Source: Microcella humidisoli (lineage in GTDB: Bacteria; Actinomycetota; Actinomycetes; Actinomycetales; Microbacteriaceae). From it: 64,000 nt of DNA. Below the pieces are notes generated by a model. The model was not told the origin of the DNA, searched no databases, and worked only from the letters and a program-made list of their open reading frames with translations. The stretch covers positions 2,294,001 through 2,358,000 of the forward strand of contig NZ_CP101497.1 in the NCBI RefSeq assembly GCF_024362325.1, in the 5' to 3' direction. The number at the start of each line of letters is the position of its first letter. The stretch's first letter is position 1. This document shows positions 1 to 9,226 of the stretch, piece by piece. The position numbers and the translations under genes were made by a program.

Positions 1-1
1 G

Positions 2-853
2 GGCGTCGGCTCGATCGCGCTCGCCTCGCCGCCGCAGGCCGCGTTCGACGGCTCGGTGCACCCGACCATCCTTGCGGCGGCCGCTCTGCTCGGGGTCGAC
101 GAGGTCTACGCGATGGGCGGTGCGGGCGCGATCGGCGCGCTCGCGTACGGCGTGCCCGACCTGCACCTGGACCCCGTGCAGGTGATCACGGGCCCGGGAA
201 ACCTCTTCGTGGCGACCGCGAAGCGGGCTGTGAAGGGCGTCGTCGGCATCGACAGCGAGGCCGGCCCGACCGAGATCCTCATCATCGCCGACGCGACCGC
301 GCGCCCCGACTACGTCGTGGCCGATCTCATCAGCCAGGCTGAGCACGACGAGCTCGCCGGCAGCGTGCTCGTGACCGACGACCCCGCGCTGGCCGACGCC
401 GTGCAGGCGGCCCTGCCCGCGGCGGTCGCCGCGACCCACCACCGCGAGCGCGTCACGACGGCGCTCGACGGCCCGCAGTCGGCCGTTGTGCTCGTCGACG
501 ACCTCGCCCAAGCGGTGCGGTTCAGCAATGCCTACGGCCCCGAGCACCTCGAGGTGCAGGTGGCCGACCCGCAGGCTCTGCTGCCGTCGCTCGAGAGCGC
601 CGGCGCGATCTTCGTGGGTGACCACACCCCCGTGAGCCTCGGCGACTACATCGCCGGCTCGAACCACGTGCTGCCCACGGGCGGGCAGGCGCGCTTCGCC
701 TCGGGGCTCGGGGCGTACACGTTCCTGCGCCCGCAGCAGATCGTGGAGTACGACCGGGATGCTCTCGCCGCGGTCGCCGCCCACGTGGGCGCCCTCAGCG
801 ACGCCGAGCAGCTGCCCGCCCACGGCGACGCCGTGCGCGCCCGGTTCCTCTAG
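2..853 (+). CDS. hisD: Histidinol dehydrogenase, 5' truncated by the window edge
   Basis: The enzyme catalyses the last two oxidation steps of histidine biosynthesis, L-histidinol to L-histidine, with NAD+ and a bound zinc ion. The reading frame is open from base 2, so about 283 C-terminal residues of an enzyme of usually 430-440 residues are present. Family motifs are visible: [16 protein letters not shown], a [10 protein letters not shown] stretch with zinc/catalytic residues, GPEHLEV with the catalytic Glu-His, and [15 protein letters not shown] near the C-terminus. A GTG at base 56 is an internal Val and not a start, because conserved family sequence continues upstream of it. nrdR follows 12 bp downstream on the same strand. 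Confidence 0.95.
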   Translation, partial: GVGSIALASPPQAAFDGSVHPTILAAAALLGVDEVYAMGGAGAIGALAYGVPDLHLDPVQVITGPGNLFVATAKRAVKGVVGIDSEAGPTEILIIADATARPDYVVADLISQAEHDELAGSVLVTDDPALADAVQAALPAAVAATHHRERVTTALDGPQSAVVLVDDLAQAVRFSNAYGPEHLEVQVADPQALLPSLESAGAIFVGDHTPVSLGDYIAGSNHVLPTGGQARFASGLGAYTFLRPQQIVEYDRDALAAVAAHVGALSDAEQLPAHGDAVRARFL

Positions 854-865
854 GCTGGGCGCACC

Positions 866-1345
866 ATGCACTGCCCCTTCTGCCGGTACCCCGACAGCCG
901 CGTCATCGATTCGCGCACGAGCGATGACGGGCTCTCGATCCGACGCCGTCGGCAGTGCCCCGAGTGCGGTCGCCGCTTCAGCACGACCGAGACCGCGAGC
1001 CTCATGGTGATCAAGCGCAGCGGCGTCGTCGAGCCGTTCTCGCGCGAGAAGATCGTGCTCGGCGTGCGCAAGGCCTGCCAGGGCCGCCCGGTGACCGACG
1101 CCGACCTCGCCCAGCTCGCTCAGAAGGTCGAAGAGAACCTGCGAGCGACGGGCGCCTCGCAGCTCGACGCCAATGACATCGGCCTCGCGATCCTGCCCGA
1201 GCTGCGGCAGCTCGACGAGGTGGCCTTCCTGCGCTTCGCGAGCGTCTACCAGGCCTTCGAGAACCTCGATGACTTCGAGTCGGCGATCGAGCAGCTGCGC
1301 ATCGAGCGCGAGCAGCTCGCCTCCGCGGCTCCCGACGCCGACTGA
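866..1345 (+). CDS. nrdR: Transcriptional repressor NrdR
   Basis: NrdR is a zinc-ribbon/ATP-cone repressor of ribonucleotide reductase genes that senses ATP/dATP levels. The 159-residue length is typical. The N-terminal zinc ribbon is complete, with Cys pairs at residues 3/6 and 31/34, and the basic DNA-binding segment [17 protein letters not shown] lies between and after them. The ATP-cone follows at about residues 46-136. The start is the only one that keeps the first Cys pair. A TAGGCT hexamer lies 9 bp before the ATG, so the gene may have its own nearly leaderless promoter besides read-through from hisD. No nrd genes are in the window. Confidence 0.95.
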   Translation: MHCPFCRYPDSRVIDSRTSDDGLSIRRRRQCPECGRRFSTTETASLMVIKRSGVVEPFSREKIVLGVRKACQGRPVTDADLAQLAQKVEENLRATGASQLDANDIGLAILPELRQLDEVAFLRFASVYQAFENLDDFESAIEQLRIEREQLASAAPDAD

Positions 1346-1353
1346 GCGGCCCC

Positions 1354-2385
1354 GTGTACGAGCTGCTGTTCCGCACCGTGCTGCGGCGCCTCGACCCGGA
1401 ACGCGCGCACCACTTGGCGGTCGCGGTCATCCGCGCCATCCCCGCGCTCGGGCTCACCGGGCTCGTGCGCGCGGTCACCCGGCCCGATCCCGCCCTCGCG
1501 GTCGAGACGCTCGGCCTGCGGTTCGAGTCGCCCTTCGGCATGGCGGCCGGCTTCGACAAGGATGCGCGGAGCATCCGCGGCCTGTGGGTGCTCGGATTCG
1601 GTCACATCGAGATCGGCACGGTCACCGCGATCGCGCAGGACGGCAACCCGAAGCCGCGCTTGTTCCGCCTCGTCGACGATCGCGCGGTCATCAACCGCAT
1701 GGGCTTCAACAACGGGGGAGCGGCCGTGGCGGCCGAGCGCGTCGCGCGCCAGCGGCGCTCCCGCGCGCGTCCGATCATCGGCGCCAACATCGGCAAGAGT
1801 CGCGTCGTCGCGGTCGAGGATGCGGTGGCCGACTACCGCGAATCAGCTCGCCTGCTCGCCCCGGTCGCCGACTACCTCGCCATCAACGTGAGCTCGCCCA
1901 ACACTCCGGGGCTCCGGGGCCTCCAAGACGAAGCCTTGCTGCGCCCGCTCATCGTCGCGGTGCTGGAGGAGGCGGGCTCGACACCCGTGCTCGTCAAGAT
2001 CGCGCCCGATCTCGATGACGCGGCGATCGACGCGGTGTGCGCGCTCGCCCTGCGCCACGGGCTCGCCGGCATCATCGCGACGAACACCACGATCAGCCGC
2101 GAGGGCCTCACGAGCGACCCGGCCGCCGTCGAGGCGGCGGGAGCGGGCGGGCTGAGCGGTGCGCCCCTGCGTGCCCGTGCCCTCGAGGTGCTGCGCCGCG
2201 TGCGTGCCGCCGTGCCGGCCGACTTCTGCGTCATCGCCGTCGGGGGCATCGACACCGCCGCCGATGCCGCCGAGCGCCTCGATGCGGGGGCCACCCTCGT
2301 GCAGGGCTACACCGCGTTCCTGTACCGCGGCCCGCTGTGGGCGCGCCAGGTCACGCGCGGGCTCGCGCGCATCCGGCGGGCCTGA
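1354..2385 (+). CDS. pyrD: Quinone-dependent dihydroorotate dehydrogenase (class 2)
   Basis: This membrane-associated FMN enzyme oxidises dihydroorotate to orotate in de novo pyrimidine synthesis and passes electrons to the quinone pool. The 343-residue length and the N-terminal helical extension (YELLFRTVLRRLDPERAHH) mark the class 2 type. Also visible are AAGFDKDA near the FMN/orotate site, the NVSSPNTPGLRGLQ motif with the catalytic serine of class 2 enzymes, and the C-terminal phosphate-binding GGIDTA segment. The GTG start lies 8 bp after the nrdR stop, so the two are probably co-transcribed. The next gene lies convergently on the other strand. Confidence 0.95.
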   Translation: MYELLFRTVLRRLDPERAHHLAVAVIRAIPALGLTGLVRAVTRPDPALAVETLGLRFESPFGMAAGFDKDARSIRGLWVLGFGHIEIGTVTAIAQDGNPKPRLFRLVDDRAVINRMGFNNGGAAVAAERVARQRRSRARPIIGANIGKSRVVAVEDAVADYRESARLLAPVADYLAINVSSPNTPGLRGLQDEALLRPLIVAVLEEAGSTPVLVKIAPDLDDAAIDAVCALALRHGLAGIIATNTTISREGLTSDPAAVEAAGAGGLSGAPLRARALEVLRRVRAAVPADFCVIAVGGIDTAADAAERLDAGATLVQGYTAFLYRGPLWARQVTRGLARIRRA

Positions 2386-2419
2386 GCACCGTTCGGGCGC
2401 CGAGCGGTGACGTTCCCGA

Positions 2420-3019
2420 TCAGTCGGGGAACTGGCCGCGCTTCACCTGCGGCTTCGGCAGACGCAGGATGCGCAGCTGCAGCGAGCGCATCGCGGCGTA
2501 CCAGCGCACCTTCTCGACCTTGTCGGCGCCGTGCTTCTTGACGAGCTTGCGGTGCACGATGAAGCCCAGCAGCGTCGAATCGAGCACGGCGACGAGGAAG
2601 AAGGCCCACAGCGCGAGGATCGAGATGGTCTGCGCCTCGACCGAGGGGATGAAGGTCAGGATGATGACGACGAACATCACCGGGATGAGGAACTCGCCGA
2701 TGCTGATGCGGGCGTCGACGTAGTCGCGCACCCACTTCTTCTGCGGCCCGCGGTCACGCTGCGGCAGGTACTTCTCCTCGCCGTTCGCCATGCCGATGCG
2801 CGCCCGCTCACGGGCGGCATTCATCTTCTCGCGGTGCTCCTTCGCCGCCTGCTTGCGGTCGTTGGGCACGAGCGGGCGCTTGCGCGCGGCCTCACGCTCT
2901 TTACGGGTCGGCGTCGGGCGGCCCTTGCCGGCCGCGATGGCCTCGGCAGTGGCGATCGCTTCGGCGTTCGCCTGCTCGGCGGCGCTGGGGGCGGGGTTGG
3001 CGTTGTCGCGGGCGGCCAC
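2420..3019 (-). CDS. DUF3043 family membrane protein
   Basis: An actinobacterial membrane protein of unknown function, 199 residues. The N-terminal half is hydrophilic and very rich in Ala, Glu, Arg and Lys, and is probably cytosolic. It is followed by a conserved segment (QRDRGPQKKWVRDYVDAR) and two hydrophobic helices at about residues 110-128 and 135-155, then a basic C-terminal tail with RLPKPQVKRG. This is the usual DUF3043 architecture. The start is preceded by an AAGGA ribosome site. It is divergent from the M20 dipeptidase gene and convergent with pyrD. I assign no function beyond the family. Confidence 0.85.
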   Translation of the reverse strand: MAARDNANPAPSAAEQANAEAIATAEAIAAGKGRPTPTRKEREAARKRPLVPNDRKQAAKEHREKMNAARERARIGMANGEEKYLPQRDRGPQKKWVRDYVDARISIGEFLIPVMFVVIILTFIPSVEAQTISILALWAFFLVAVLDSTLLGFIVHRKLVKKHGADKVEKVRWYAAMRSLQLRILRLPKPQVKRGQFPD

Positions 3020-3050
3020 GGCGGCACATCCTTCCGTTGAAGCAGAGCCT

Positions 3051-3056
3051 TAAGAT
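3051..3056 (+). promoter_or_regulatory. -10 hexamer TAAGAT for the dipeptidase gene
   Basis: TAAGAT ends 7 bp before the ATG at 3064, which would put transcription initiation at or within a base of the start codon (leaderless). No convincing -35 is visible. This favours ATG 3064 over the in-frame TTG at 3037. Confidence 0.5.
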
Positions 3057-3063
3057 TACCGGC

Positions 3064-4500
3064 ATGACGCCTGCAGAACGCTCCGCACCCTCGCCGCTGC
3101 CCGACGGCACCCTCGAGGCGCTGCGCGCGAGCGTGCAGCACGGCCTGCCCCGGGCGATCGCCGAGCTCAGCGAGCTCGTCCGCATCCCCTCGGTCTCGTG
3201 GGACGGCTTCGATCCCGCGCACGTGCAGGCTTCGGCCGAGCGCACGGCAGAGCTGCTGCGCGAGCTCGGCGTTTTCGACGAGGTGCTCGTCGATCGGGCC
3301 CCCGGCCCGGACGGCGCGCTCGGGCAGCCGGCCGTGCTGGCACGCCGCGCACCCGAGGCCGGCCGGCCCACGGTGCTGCTCTACGCGCACCACGACGTGC
3401 AGCCCCCCGGCGCCGAGTCCGACTGGAGTTCGCCCCCGTTCGAGCCGACGCTGCGCGGCGACCGCCTCTACGGGCGCGGCGTCGCCGACGACAAGGCCGG
3501 CGTGATGGCGCACGTCGCGGCGATCCGCGCCCTCGTCGAGACGGCGGGCGAGCCCGGACTCGGCATCGTCGTGTTCATCGAGGGCGAGGAGGAGTTCGGC
3601 TCGCGCTCGTTCGGCGCGCTCCTCGAGCGCCACCGCGATCTGCTGGCGGCGGACGTCATCGTCGTCGCCGACTCGGACAACTGGAGCATCGACACGCCGT
3701 CGCTCACCGTGGGTCTGCGCGGCAACGCGACCTTCAGCCTGACCGTCTCCACGCTCGAGCACGCCTCGCACTCGGGCATGCTGGGCGGCGCGGTTCCGGA
3801 TGCGATGCTCGCGACGATCGCCCTGCTCGCGACCCTGCACGACGCCGACGGCGCTGTCGCGGTCGACGGACTGCGGTCGCACGAGCAACCCGTGCCGAGC
3901 ATCCCGGAGCAGCGCCTGCGCGATGAGGCCGGCTTGCTCGACGGCGTCACGACGATCGGGCGCGGCGAGCTGCTGCACCGGCTGTGGGCGCAGCCCGCCA
4001 TCACGGCGACGGGCATCGACGCGCCGAGCGTGCAGAACGCCTCGAACACCCTCGCCCCCTCGGTCACCGTCAAGATCAGCGCTCGCATCGCGCCCGGGCA
4101 GTCGCCCGACGAGGCCTTCGCGGCCATCGAGCGCCATCTGCGGGCGCACGCGCCGTTCGGTGCCCACCTCGCGTTCGCGAGCGTCGACCTCGGCGCGCCG
4201 TTCCTCGTCGACACGAGCGGGTGGGCCGTCGACGAGGCGCTCGCGGCCATGGCGGAGGCGTGGGGCGCCGAGCCCCAGCAGGTGGGGGTCGGCGGATCCA
4301 TCCCGTTCATCGCGCAGCTCGCCGAGACGTTCCCGGCGGCGCAGGTGCTCGTCACGGGGGTGGAAGACCCGCACACGCGCGCGCACAGCCCCGACGAGTC
4401 TCTGCATCTCGGCGTCTTCCAGCGCGCGATCCTCACCGAGGCCGTGCTGCTGACGCGCATCCAGGCTCACGGGCGCATCCAGGCAGACGACGTACACTGA
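3064..4500 (+). CDS. M20 family dipeptidase/metallopeptidase
   Basis: A cytosolic zinc dipeptidase-type hydrolase of 478 residues. M20 signatures occur in order: YAHHDVQPPG with the first metal His and Asp, GRGVADDKAGVMAH with the bridging Asp, IEGEEEFGS with the catalytic base Glu and a metal Glu, a DSDNW metal Asp segment, and a C-terminal metal His in VEDPHTRAHSPDE. The insert around 240-350 is the dimerisation (lid) domain. ATG 3064 is chosen because a TAAGAT -10 sits 7 bp upstream; an in-frame TTG at 3037 would add nine residues. It is divergent from the DUF3043 gene. The exact substrate cannot be told. Confidence 0.88.
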   Translation: MTPAERSAPSPLPDGTLEALRASVQHGLPRAIAELSELVRIPSVSWDGFDPAHVQASAERTAELLRELGVFDEVLVDRAPGPDGALGQPAVLARRAPEAGRPTVLLYAHHDVQPPGAESDWSSPPFEPTLRGDRLYGRGVADDKAGVMAHVAAIRALVETAGEPGLGIVVFIEGEEEFGSRSFGALLERHRDLLAADVIVVADSDNWSIDTPSLTVGLRGNATFSLTVSTLEHASHSGMLGGAVPDAMLATIALLATLHDADGAVAVDGLRSHEQPVPSIPEQRLRDEAGLLDGVTTIGRGELLHRLWAQPAITATGIDAPSVQNASNTLAPSVTVKISARIAPGQSPDEAFAAIERHLRAHAPFGAHLAFASVDLGAPFLVDTSGWAVDEALAAMAEAWGAEPQQVGVGGSIPFIAQLAETFPAAQVLVTGVEDPHTRAHSPDESLHLGVFQRAILTEAVLLTRIQAHGRIQADDVH

Positions 4501-4531
4501 CACCAGATATCGACCCACTCGAGGAGTCACC

Positions 4532-4897
4532 ATGACCGACACCGCACTCACCACGACCGGCAGCGACACCGCTCACGGCGTCAGCCTCACCGACGCGGCC
4601 GCCGCGAAGGTGCGCTCGCTGCTCGAGCAGGAGGGCCGCGACGACCTGCGTCTCCGCCTCGCGGTGCAGCCGGGCGGATGCTCGGGCCTCATCTACCAGC
4701 TCTACTTCGACGAGCGCGTGCTCGACGGCGACGCCCTGCGCGACTTCGACGGCGTCGAGGTCGTCGTCGACAAGATGAGCGTCCCCTACCTCGACGGCGC
4801 CTCGATCGACTTCGAAGACACGATCCAGAAGCAGGGTTTCACGATCGACAACCCGAACGCGGGCGGCAGCTGCGCGTGCGGAGACAGCTTCCACTGA
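4532..4897 (+). CDS. erpA: Iron-sulfur cluster insertion protein ErpA (A-type carrier)
   Basis: A-type carriers receive iron-sulfur clusters from a scaffold and deliver them to apo-enzymes. This 121-residue protein has the three invariant ligand cysteines: C50 in the GGCSG loop and C114/C116 in SCACG near the C-terminus. A strong GAGGAG-like ribosome site precedes ATG 4532. The gene lies just ahead of the cytochrome oxidase genes, in line with a role in maturing respiratory Fe-S proteins such as the Rieske subunit encoded by this window; that link is inference. It ends in a clear terminator at 4926-4954, so it is not co-transcribed with ctaC. Confidence 0.9.
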   Translation: MTDTALTTTGSDTAHGVSLTDAAAAKVRSLLEQEGRDDLRLRLAVQPGGCSGLIYQLYFDERVLDGDALRDFDGVEVVVDKMSVPYLDGASIDFEDTIQKQGFTIDNPNAGGSCACGDSFH

Positions 4898-4925
4898 GCT
4901 CTATCGGCCTGCTGGCCGAGCATGA

Positions 4926-4954
4926 GGGGCCCGCTCGACGGCGGGCCCCTTTTT
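4926..4954 (+). terminator. Intrinsic terminator after erpA
   Basis: A perfect 9-bp GC stem (GGGGCCCGC with GCGGGCCCC) with a 6-nt loop is followed directly by TTTTT. It separates erpA from the ctaC-ctaD-ctaF operon. Confidence 0.9.
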
Positions 4955-5045
4955 CGCGCCGTCGCGCGTCGTCACGCCGCGGAATTCGTCACGATTGGCA
5001 GTGCTTTCGGAGCGTCGCGAGGCAGTCGGCCCCTCGCCCGTGACG

Positions 5046-5051
5046 TAGACT
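5046..5051 (+). promoter_or_regulatory. Possible -10 hexamer TAGACT for ctaCDF
   Basis: TAGACT fits the TANNNT -10 pattern. It lies 37 bp before the GTG start of ctaC, which leaves a short leader with a GAGAGG ribosome site. No -35 match is seen. Confidence 0.4.
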
Positions 5052-5088
5052 GACGAGTGTTCCCCGCCCCCGCCACGAGAGGTCTCCG

Positions 5089-5952
5089 GTGCGTTCCAAC
5101 CGACGTCTTCGATTGACGGCGATCCCGCTCGCCCTCGTCACCACGATCGCCCTCGCGGGCTGCACGACCCAGATGCAGCTCGGCTGGCTTCCGACCGAGC
5201 CGGGCACCACGAACCAGGTCGACCGCGTCATCGGTCTCTGGGTCACGTCGTGGATCGTGCTGCTCGTCGTCGGTGTGATCACCTGGGGGCTCATCATCTG
5301 GGCCGCGATCGTCTACCGCCGTCGCAAGGGCCAGACCGGTCTCCCGGCCCAGCTGCGCTACAACATGCCGATCGAGGCGTTCTACACGGTCGTGCCGCTC
5401 ATCCTCGTGCTCGGATTCTTCGCCTTCACGGCCCGCGACCAGGCCGAGATCGAGGCGCCGCTCGCCGACCCCGACACGGTGATCGAGGTGTACGGCAAGC
5501 GCTGGGCGTGGGACTTCAACTACATCACCGAAGACGTCTACTACGCAGGCATCCAGGCCCAGGAGACCGGCCCGAACAACACGATCGACGCGGACTCGCT
5601 GCCGACGCTCTACCTGCCGGTCGGCCAGAAGGTCGAGATTCGCATCGAGTCTCGCGACGTCATCCACTCGTTCTGGATCGTCGACTTCCTCTACAAGAAG
5701 GACATGATCCCGGCGAAGACCAACTACTGGTACTTCATCCCCGAGAAGGAGGGCACGTACACCGGCAAGTGCGCCGAGCTGTGCGGCGAGTACCACTCGC
5801 TCATGCTCTTCAACGTCGAGGTCGTCTCGCAGGCCGAGTACGACGCCTACATCGAGTCGTTGCGCGCCGAGGGCAACGTCGGCCGACTCGGCCCCGAGTT
5901 CAACACGAACACGAACCTGCCGGGCACCACCGGCGCGACCGAAGAGGAGTAA
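5089..5952 (+). CDS. ctaC: Cytochrome c oxidase subunit II (aa3 type)
   Basis: Subunit II of the aa3 oxidase takes electrons through its binuclear CuA centre and passes them to subunit I. The protein has 287 residues. The N-terminus is a lipoprotein signal with the lipobox LAGC. Two transmembrane helices follow (about residues 45-75 and 95-115), then the extracellular cupredoxin domain. CuA ligands are visible as the His in DVIHSFW and C228/C232 with the following His and Met in [12 protein letters not shown]. The GTG start has a GAGAGG ribosome site and opens the ctaC-ctaD-ctaF operon, just upstream of ctaD. Confidence 0.95.
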   Translation: MRSNRRLRLTAIPLALVTTIALAGCTTQMQLGWLPTEPGTTNQVDRVIGLWVTSWIVLLVVGVITWGLIIWAAIVYRRRKGQTGLPAQLRYNMPIEAFYTVVPLILVLGFFAFTARDQAEIEAPLADPDTVIEVYGKRWAWDFNYITEDVYYAGIQAQETGPNNTIDADSLPTLYLPVGQKVEIRIESRDVIHSFWIVDFLYKKDMIPAKTNYWYFIPEKEGTYTGKCAELCGEYHSLMLFNVEVVSQAEYDAYIESLRAEGNVGRLGPEFNTNTNLPGTTGATEEE

Positions 5953-5959
5953 GCGGCTC

Positions 5960-7696
5960 ATGACCACGACCGCACCTCGTCCGAGTGTCTCCGGCCCCGC
6001 GCCGGAGCACGTCTCACCGACCGTCCGCCGCAAGGGCAACGTGTTCGTCGGCTGGATCACCACCACCGACCACAAGACCATCGGGTACATGTACCTGATC
6101 ACGTCGTTCGTGTACTTCCTCATCGGCGGCGTCATGGCGCTCGTGATCCGCGCCCAGCTGTTCGCGCCGGGCCTCGAGATCGTGGCGACGAAAGAGCAGT
6201 ACAACCAGCTGTTCACGATGCACGGCACGATCATGCTGCTCATGTTCGCGACGCCGCTCTTCGCCGGCTTCGCCAACGTGCTCATGCCGCTGCAGATCGG
6301 TGCGCCCGACGTGGCGTTCCCGCGCCTCAACGCCTTCGCGTACTGGCTGTACTCCTTCGGCTCGCTCATCGCGGTCGCCGGCTTCCTCACGCCCCAGGGG
6401 GCGGCCTCGTTCGGCTGGTTCGCCTATGCACCACTGTCGAGTCAGACGTTCACACCAGGGCTCGGCGGCAATATGTGGGTCTTCGGCCTCACGCTGAGCG
6501 GATTCGGGACCATCCTCGGCGCCGTGAACTTCATCACCACGATCATCACCATGCGTGCTCCCGGCATGACGATGTGGCGCATGCCGATCTTCACGTGGAA
6601 CACCCTCGTGACGTCGCTCCTCGTGCTCATGGCCTTCCCGGTGCTCGCTGCCTCGCTGTTCGCGCTCGGCTCCGACCGCATGTTCGGCTCGCACGTCTTC
6701 GACGCGGCCACGGGTGGAGCGATCCTCTGGCAGCACCTGTTCTGGTTCTTCGGGCACCCCGAGGTGTACATCCTGGCCCTGCCGTTCTTCGGCATCGTGT
6801 CCGAGATCATCCCGGTGTTCAGCCGCAAGCCGATCTTCGGCTACAAGACGCTCGTCTACGCGACGATCGCGATCGCGGCGCTGTCGATGACCGTCTGGGC
6901 GCACCACATGTACGTCACCGGCTCGGTGCTGCTGCCGTTCTTCGCCCTCATGACGATGCTCATCGCGGTGCCGACAGGCGTGAAGATCTTCAACTGGATC
7001 GGCACGATGTGGCGCGGCTCGGTGACCTTCGAGACGCCGATGGTCTTCACCCTCGGCTTCCTCATCACCTTCGTCTTCGGCGGCCTCACGGGCGTCATCC
7101 TGGCGTCGCCGCCGCTCGACTTCGCGGTCTCCGACTCGTACTTCGTCGTCGCCCACTTCCACTACGTGGTCTTCGGCACCGTCGTCTTCGCGATGTTCGC
7201 CGGCTTCTACTTCTGGTGGCCGAAGTGGACGGGCAAGATGCTCAACGAGCGTCTCGGCATGATCCACTTCTGGACCCTCTTCATCGGCTTCCACGCCACC
7301 TTCCTCGTGCAGCACTGGCTCGGTGTCGTGGGCATGCCGCGGCGCTACGCCACGTATCTCGTCGAAGACGGCTTCACGTGGATGAACCAGCTGTCGACCT
7401 TCGGCTCGATCCTGCTCGCCGCCTCGATGATCCCGTTCCTGCTCAACGTGTACATCACGGCGCGCACCGCCCCGCTCGTCACGGTGAACGACCCGTGGGG
7501 CTACGGCCGCTCGCTCGAGTGGGCGACCTCGTGCCCGCCGCCGCGCCACAACTTCACCTCGATCCCGCGCATCCGCTCGGAGTCGCCGGCGTTCGACCTG
7601 AACCACCCCGAGGCGAGCATCCCGCTCGGTATCGGACCGTTCAAGGACGCACCTGACGCTCCCGTGCTCGACATCGACGACGACAAGATCAAGTAG
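5960..7696 (+). CDS. ctaD: Cytochrome c oxidase subunit I
   Basis: Catalytic subunit of the aa3-type heme-copper oxidase, which reduces O2 to water and pumps protons. The protein has 578 residues and about 12 transmembrane helices. HPEVYI (H266, E268, Y270) carries the CuB His cross-linked to Tyr, and [11 protein letters not shown] carries the paired heme a/a3 His ligands. The KTIGYMYL start and the [14 protein letters not shown] region are typical of actinobacterial CtaD. A GAGGAG ribosome site at the ctaC stop precedes the ATG, 7 bp after that stop. ctaF follows 8 bp downstream, so all three genes are one operon. Confidence 0.97.
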   Translation: MTTTAPRPSVSGPAPEHVSPTVRRKGNVFVGWITTTDHKTIGYMYLITSFVYFLIGGVMALVIRAQLFAPGLEIVATKEQYNQLFTMHGTIMLLMFATPLFAGFANVLMPLQIGAPDVAFPRLNAFAYWLYSFGSLIAVAGFLTPQGAASFGWFAYAPLSSQTFTPGLGGNMWVFGLTLSGFGTILGAVNFITTIITMRAPGMTMWRMPIFTWNTLVTSLLVLMAFPVLAASLFALGSDRMFGSHVFDAATGGAILWQHLFWFFGHPEVYILALPFFGIVSEIIPVFSRKPIFGYKTLVYATIAIAALSMTVWAHHMYVTGSVLLPFFALMTMLIAVPTGVKIFNWIGTMWRGSVTFETPMVFTLGFLITFVFGGLTGVILASPPLDFAVSDSYFVVAHFHYVVFGTVVFAMFAGFYFWWPKWTGKMLNERLGMIHFWTLFIGFHATFLVQHWLGVVGMPRRYATYLVEDGFTWMNQLSTFGSILLAASMIPFLLNVYITARTAPLVTVNDPWGYGRSLEWATSCPPPRHNFTSIPRIRSESPAFDLNHPEASIPLGIGPFKDAPDAPVLDIDDDKIK

Positions 7697-7704
7697 GGCA
7701 GGCC

Positions 7705-8121
7705 ATGAAGACGACGATCAACCTCTTCTGGGTCCTTCTCGGATTCTTCACGTTGCTCACGGTGGTCTACGTCGTGTGGGCGATTATCGACACCGGTCAG
7801 GTCGAGTGGGTCGGTGCGGTGGCCATCGGCCTCTGCGCCATCCTGTCGGCGTTCATCGCGGTCTACCTCCGACTCGTCTACCGCAACCAGGGCGGCGAGC
7901 TGGCGGAGGACCGCCTCGACGCCGACATCGACGATGGCGAGGCGGAGCAGGGCTTCTTCTCGCCGTGGAGCTGGTGGCCGGTGTTCCTCGCCGCCGGCGC
8001 CGCGCTGGTCTTCCTCGGCCTGTCGATCTCGTTCTGGATCGTCGCCTACGCGGTGCCGATCGCGTTGCTCGCGCTCGTCGGCTGGGTCTACGAGTACTAC
8101 CGCGGCAATTTCGGTCGCTGA
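7705..8121 (+). CDS. ctaF: Cytochrome c oxidase subunit IV (CtaF)
   Basis: Small actinobacterial accessory subunit of the aa3 oxidase, 138 residues, with four predicted hydrophobic helices: two at about residues 6-52 and two near 85-130, separated by an acidic loop (EDRLDADIDDGEAEQG). The C-terminal WVYEYYRGNF is typical of the family. It starts 8 bp after ctaD and ends one base before the ATG of the following acetyltransferase gene, so the cta operon appears to read on into that gene. Confidence 0.93.
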   Translation: MKTTINLFWVLLGFFTLLTVVYVVWAIIDTGQVEWVGAVAIGLCAILSAFIAVYLRLVYRNQGGELAEDRLDADIDDGEAEQGFFSPWSWWPVFLAAGAALVFLGLSISFWIVAYAVPIALLALVGWVYEYYRGNFGR

Positions 8122-8122
8122 C

Positions 8123-8557
8123 ATGAGCGGCGTGCGCCGGGCGACGGCGACGGATGCCGATGCCGTCTTCGACCTCGTACGGCAGCTCGGCGCGGCCTTC
8201 GTGCCCGTGCGATCGGCGTTCGACGAGAGCTTCGCGGCCATCGTCGGGGCGTCGGATGACGGTGCCGACGTGCTGCTGCTCGTGGCCGAGAATGCCGACG
8301 GCGTCGTGCAGGGTTACGCCCTAACGACGATCGCGCGTCTGCTCTCGACCAACGGTCTGTCGGCCCAGCTGCAGGAGATTGCGGTGGATGAGGAGGCCCG
8401 CGGGCTCGACCTCGGCACGGCTCTCGTGCACGAGGTGGAGGCGGAGTGCATCCGCCGAGGAGTGCGACAGCTCACGGTCGCTGCTCGCCGCGCGGGCGGG
8501 TTCTACGACCGCCTGGGCTATTCGCAGAACGCCGAGTACATGCGTCGGGTGTTCTGA
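8123..8557 (+). CDS. GNAT family N-acetyltransferase
   Basis: A 144-residue single-domain GNAT acyltransferase with unknown acceptor. It opens with the usual VRRATATDADAVFDLV segment. The acetyl-CoA pyrophosphate loop reads EARGLDLGTALV, so the middle glycine of the usual R-G-x-G-x-G is Asp. That is tolerated in some members but may weaken CoA binding. The C-terminus ends with AGGFYDRLGYSQNAEYMRRVF, the beta6-alpha4 element of the fold. It follows the ctaF stop by one base and is probably translationally coupled to it. A second GNAT gene comes 16 bp later. Confidence 0.85.
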   Translation: MSGVRRATATDADAVFDLVRQLGAAFVPVRSAFDESFAAIVGASDDGADVLLLVAENADGVVQGYALTTIARLLSTNGLSAQLQEIAVDEEARGLDLGTALVHEVEAECIRRGVRQLTVAARRAGGFYDRLGYSQNAEYMRRVF

Positions 8558-8573
8558 CCCGAGGTCGCTAGGC

Positions 8574-9128
8574 ATGACCGTTGTTCTCACCACCGAGCGT
8601 CTCGTGATCGAGCCGCTCGGCCCCGCCGACGCTGAGGCGTTCGCGTCGTATCGGCGGCTGCCCGAGGTCGCGCAGTTTCAGACCTGGGGCACCGACTACT
8701 CGCTCGCCGATGCCGAGTCCCTCATCACCGCCCAGCCGGCGCAGGGCATCCCGAACCCGGGGGAGTGGGTGCAGCTGGGCCTGCTGCTCCGCGATAGCCG
8801 CCAGGGGGCTCTCGTGGGCGATGTCGCCGTGGGGGCGGACGCCGAGCAGCCCGACACCTACGAACTCGGCGTGACGCTCGACCCGAGACATCAGGGGCGC
8901 GGCTACGCCGGGGAGGCGCTCGAGGCGGTCATCCACTGGCTCATGGTCGATCAGGGGGCGCACCGCGTCGTGATGCAGGGCGATGCCCGCAACGCGGCGG
9001 TGCTTGCGCTCATGCGCCGCCTGGGGCTACGGCATGAAGGCACGGTGCTCGACGGCGACTGGTTCAAGGGCGAGTGGACGACGCTCGAGCGCTTCGCCCT
9101 GCTTGGGCGCGAGTGGGCTGCCCGCTGA
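8574..9128 (+). CDS. GNAT family N-acetyltransferase, RimJ/RimL type
   Basis: A 184-residue acetyltransferase of the RimJ/RimL-like subfamily, which acetylates protein N-termini or small amines. It begins LTTERLVIEPLGPADAEAF, contains the acetyl-CoA loop DPRHQGRGYAGEALEAVI with the complete Q-x-x-G-x-G pattern, and ends with the NAAVLALMRRLGLRHEGTVLDGDWFKGEW segment found in this subfamily (shown here only as a family hallmark). ATG 8574 is the first start that keeps the complete N-terminal strand. It follows the previous GNAT gene by 16 bp and is probably in the same transcript. The substrate is unknown. Confidence 0.87.
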   Translation: MTVVLTTERLVIEPLGPADAEAFASYRRLPEVAQFQTWGTDYSLADAESLITAQPAQGIPNPGEWVQLGLLLRDSRQGALVGDVAVGADAEQPDTYELGVTLDPRHQGRGYAGEALEAVIHWLMVDQGAHRVVMQGDARNAAVLALMRRLGLRHEGTVLDGDWFKGEWTTLERFALLGREWAAR

Positions 9129-9214
9129 ACCCTGCGCGAGGGACGGCGCCGGTCGTGCGCAGGGCCATGGGCGGCCTCGTGCGTCACAATCCCCGCGCTC
9201 GCCTCGCTGGCCGC

Positions 9215-9220
9215 TAGCCT
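9215..9220 (+). promoter_or_regulatory. -10 hexamer TAGCCT for the FGE-like gene
   Basis: TAGCCT lies exactly 6 bp before the GTG at 9227, the geometry of a leaderless actinobacterial promoter, and supports that start codon. Confidence 0.5.
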
Positions 9221-9226
9221 TCCACG

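Noticed and set aside
56..58. GTG as a possible start of hisD.
   Set aside because: Conserved histidinol dehydrogenase sequence continues upstream to the window edge, so this is an internal Val.
3037..3042. TTGAAG as a -35 or TTG as the start for the M20 dipeptidase.
   Set aside because: It is only 8 bp from the -10, too short for a -35, and the leaderless geometry supports ATG 3064.
2821..4569. Minus-strand open frame of 582 codons over the M20 dipeptidase gene.
   Set aside because: The M20 metal motifs on the plus strand are complete; the reverse frame has no family signal.
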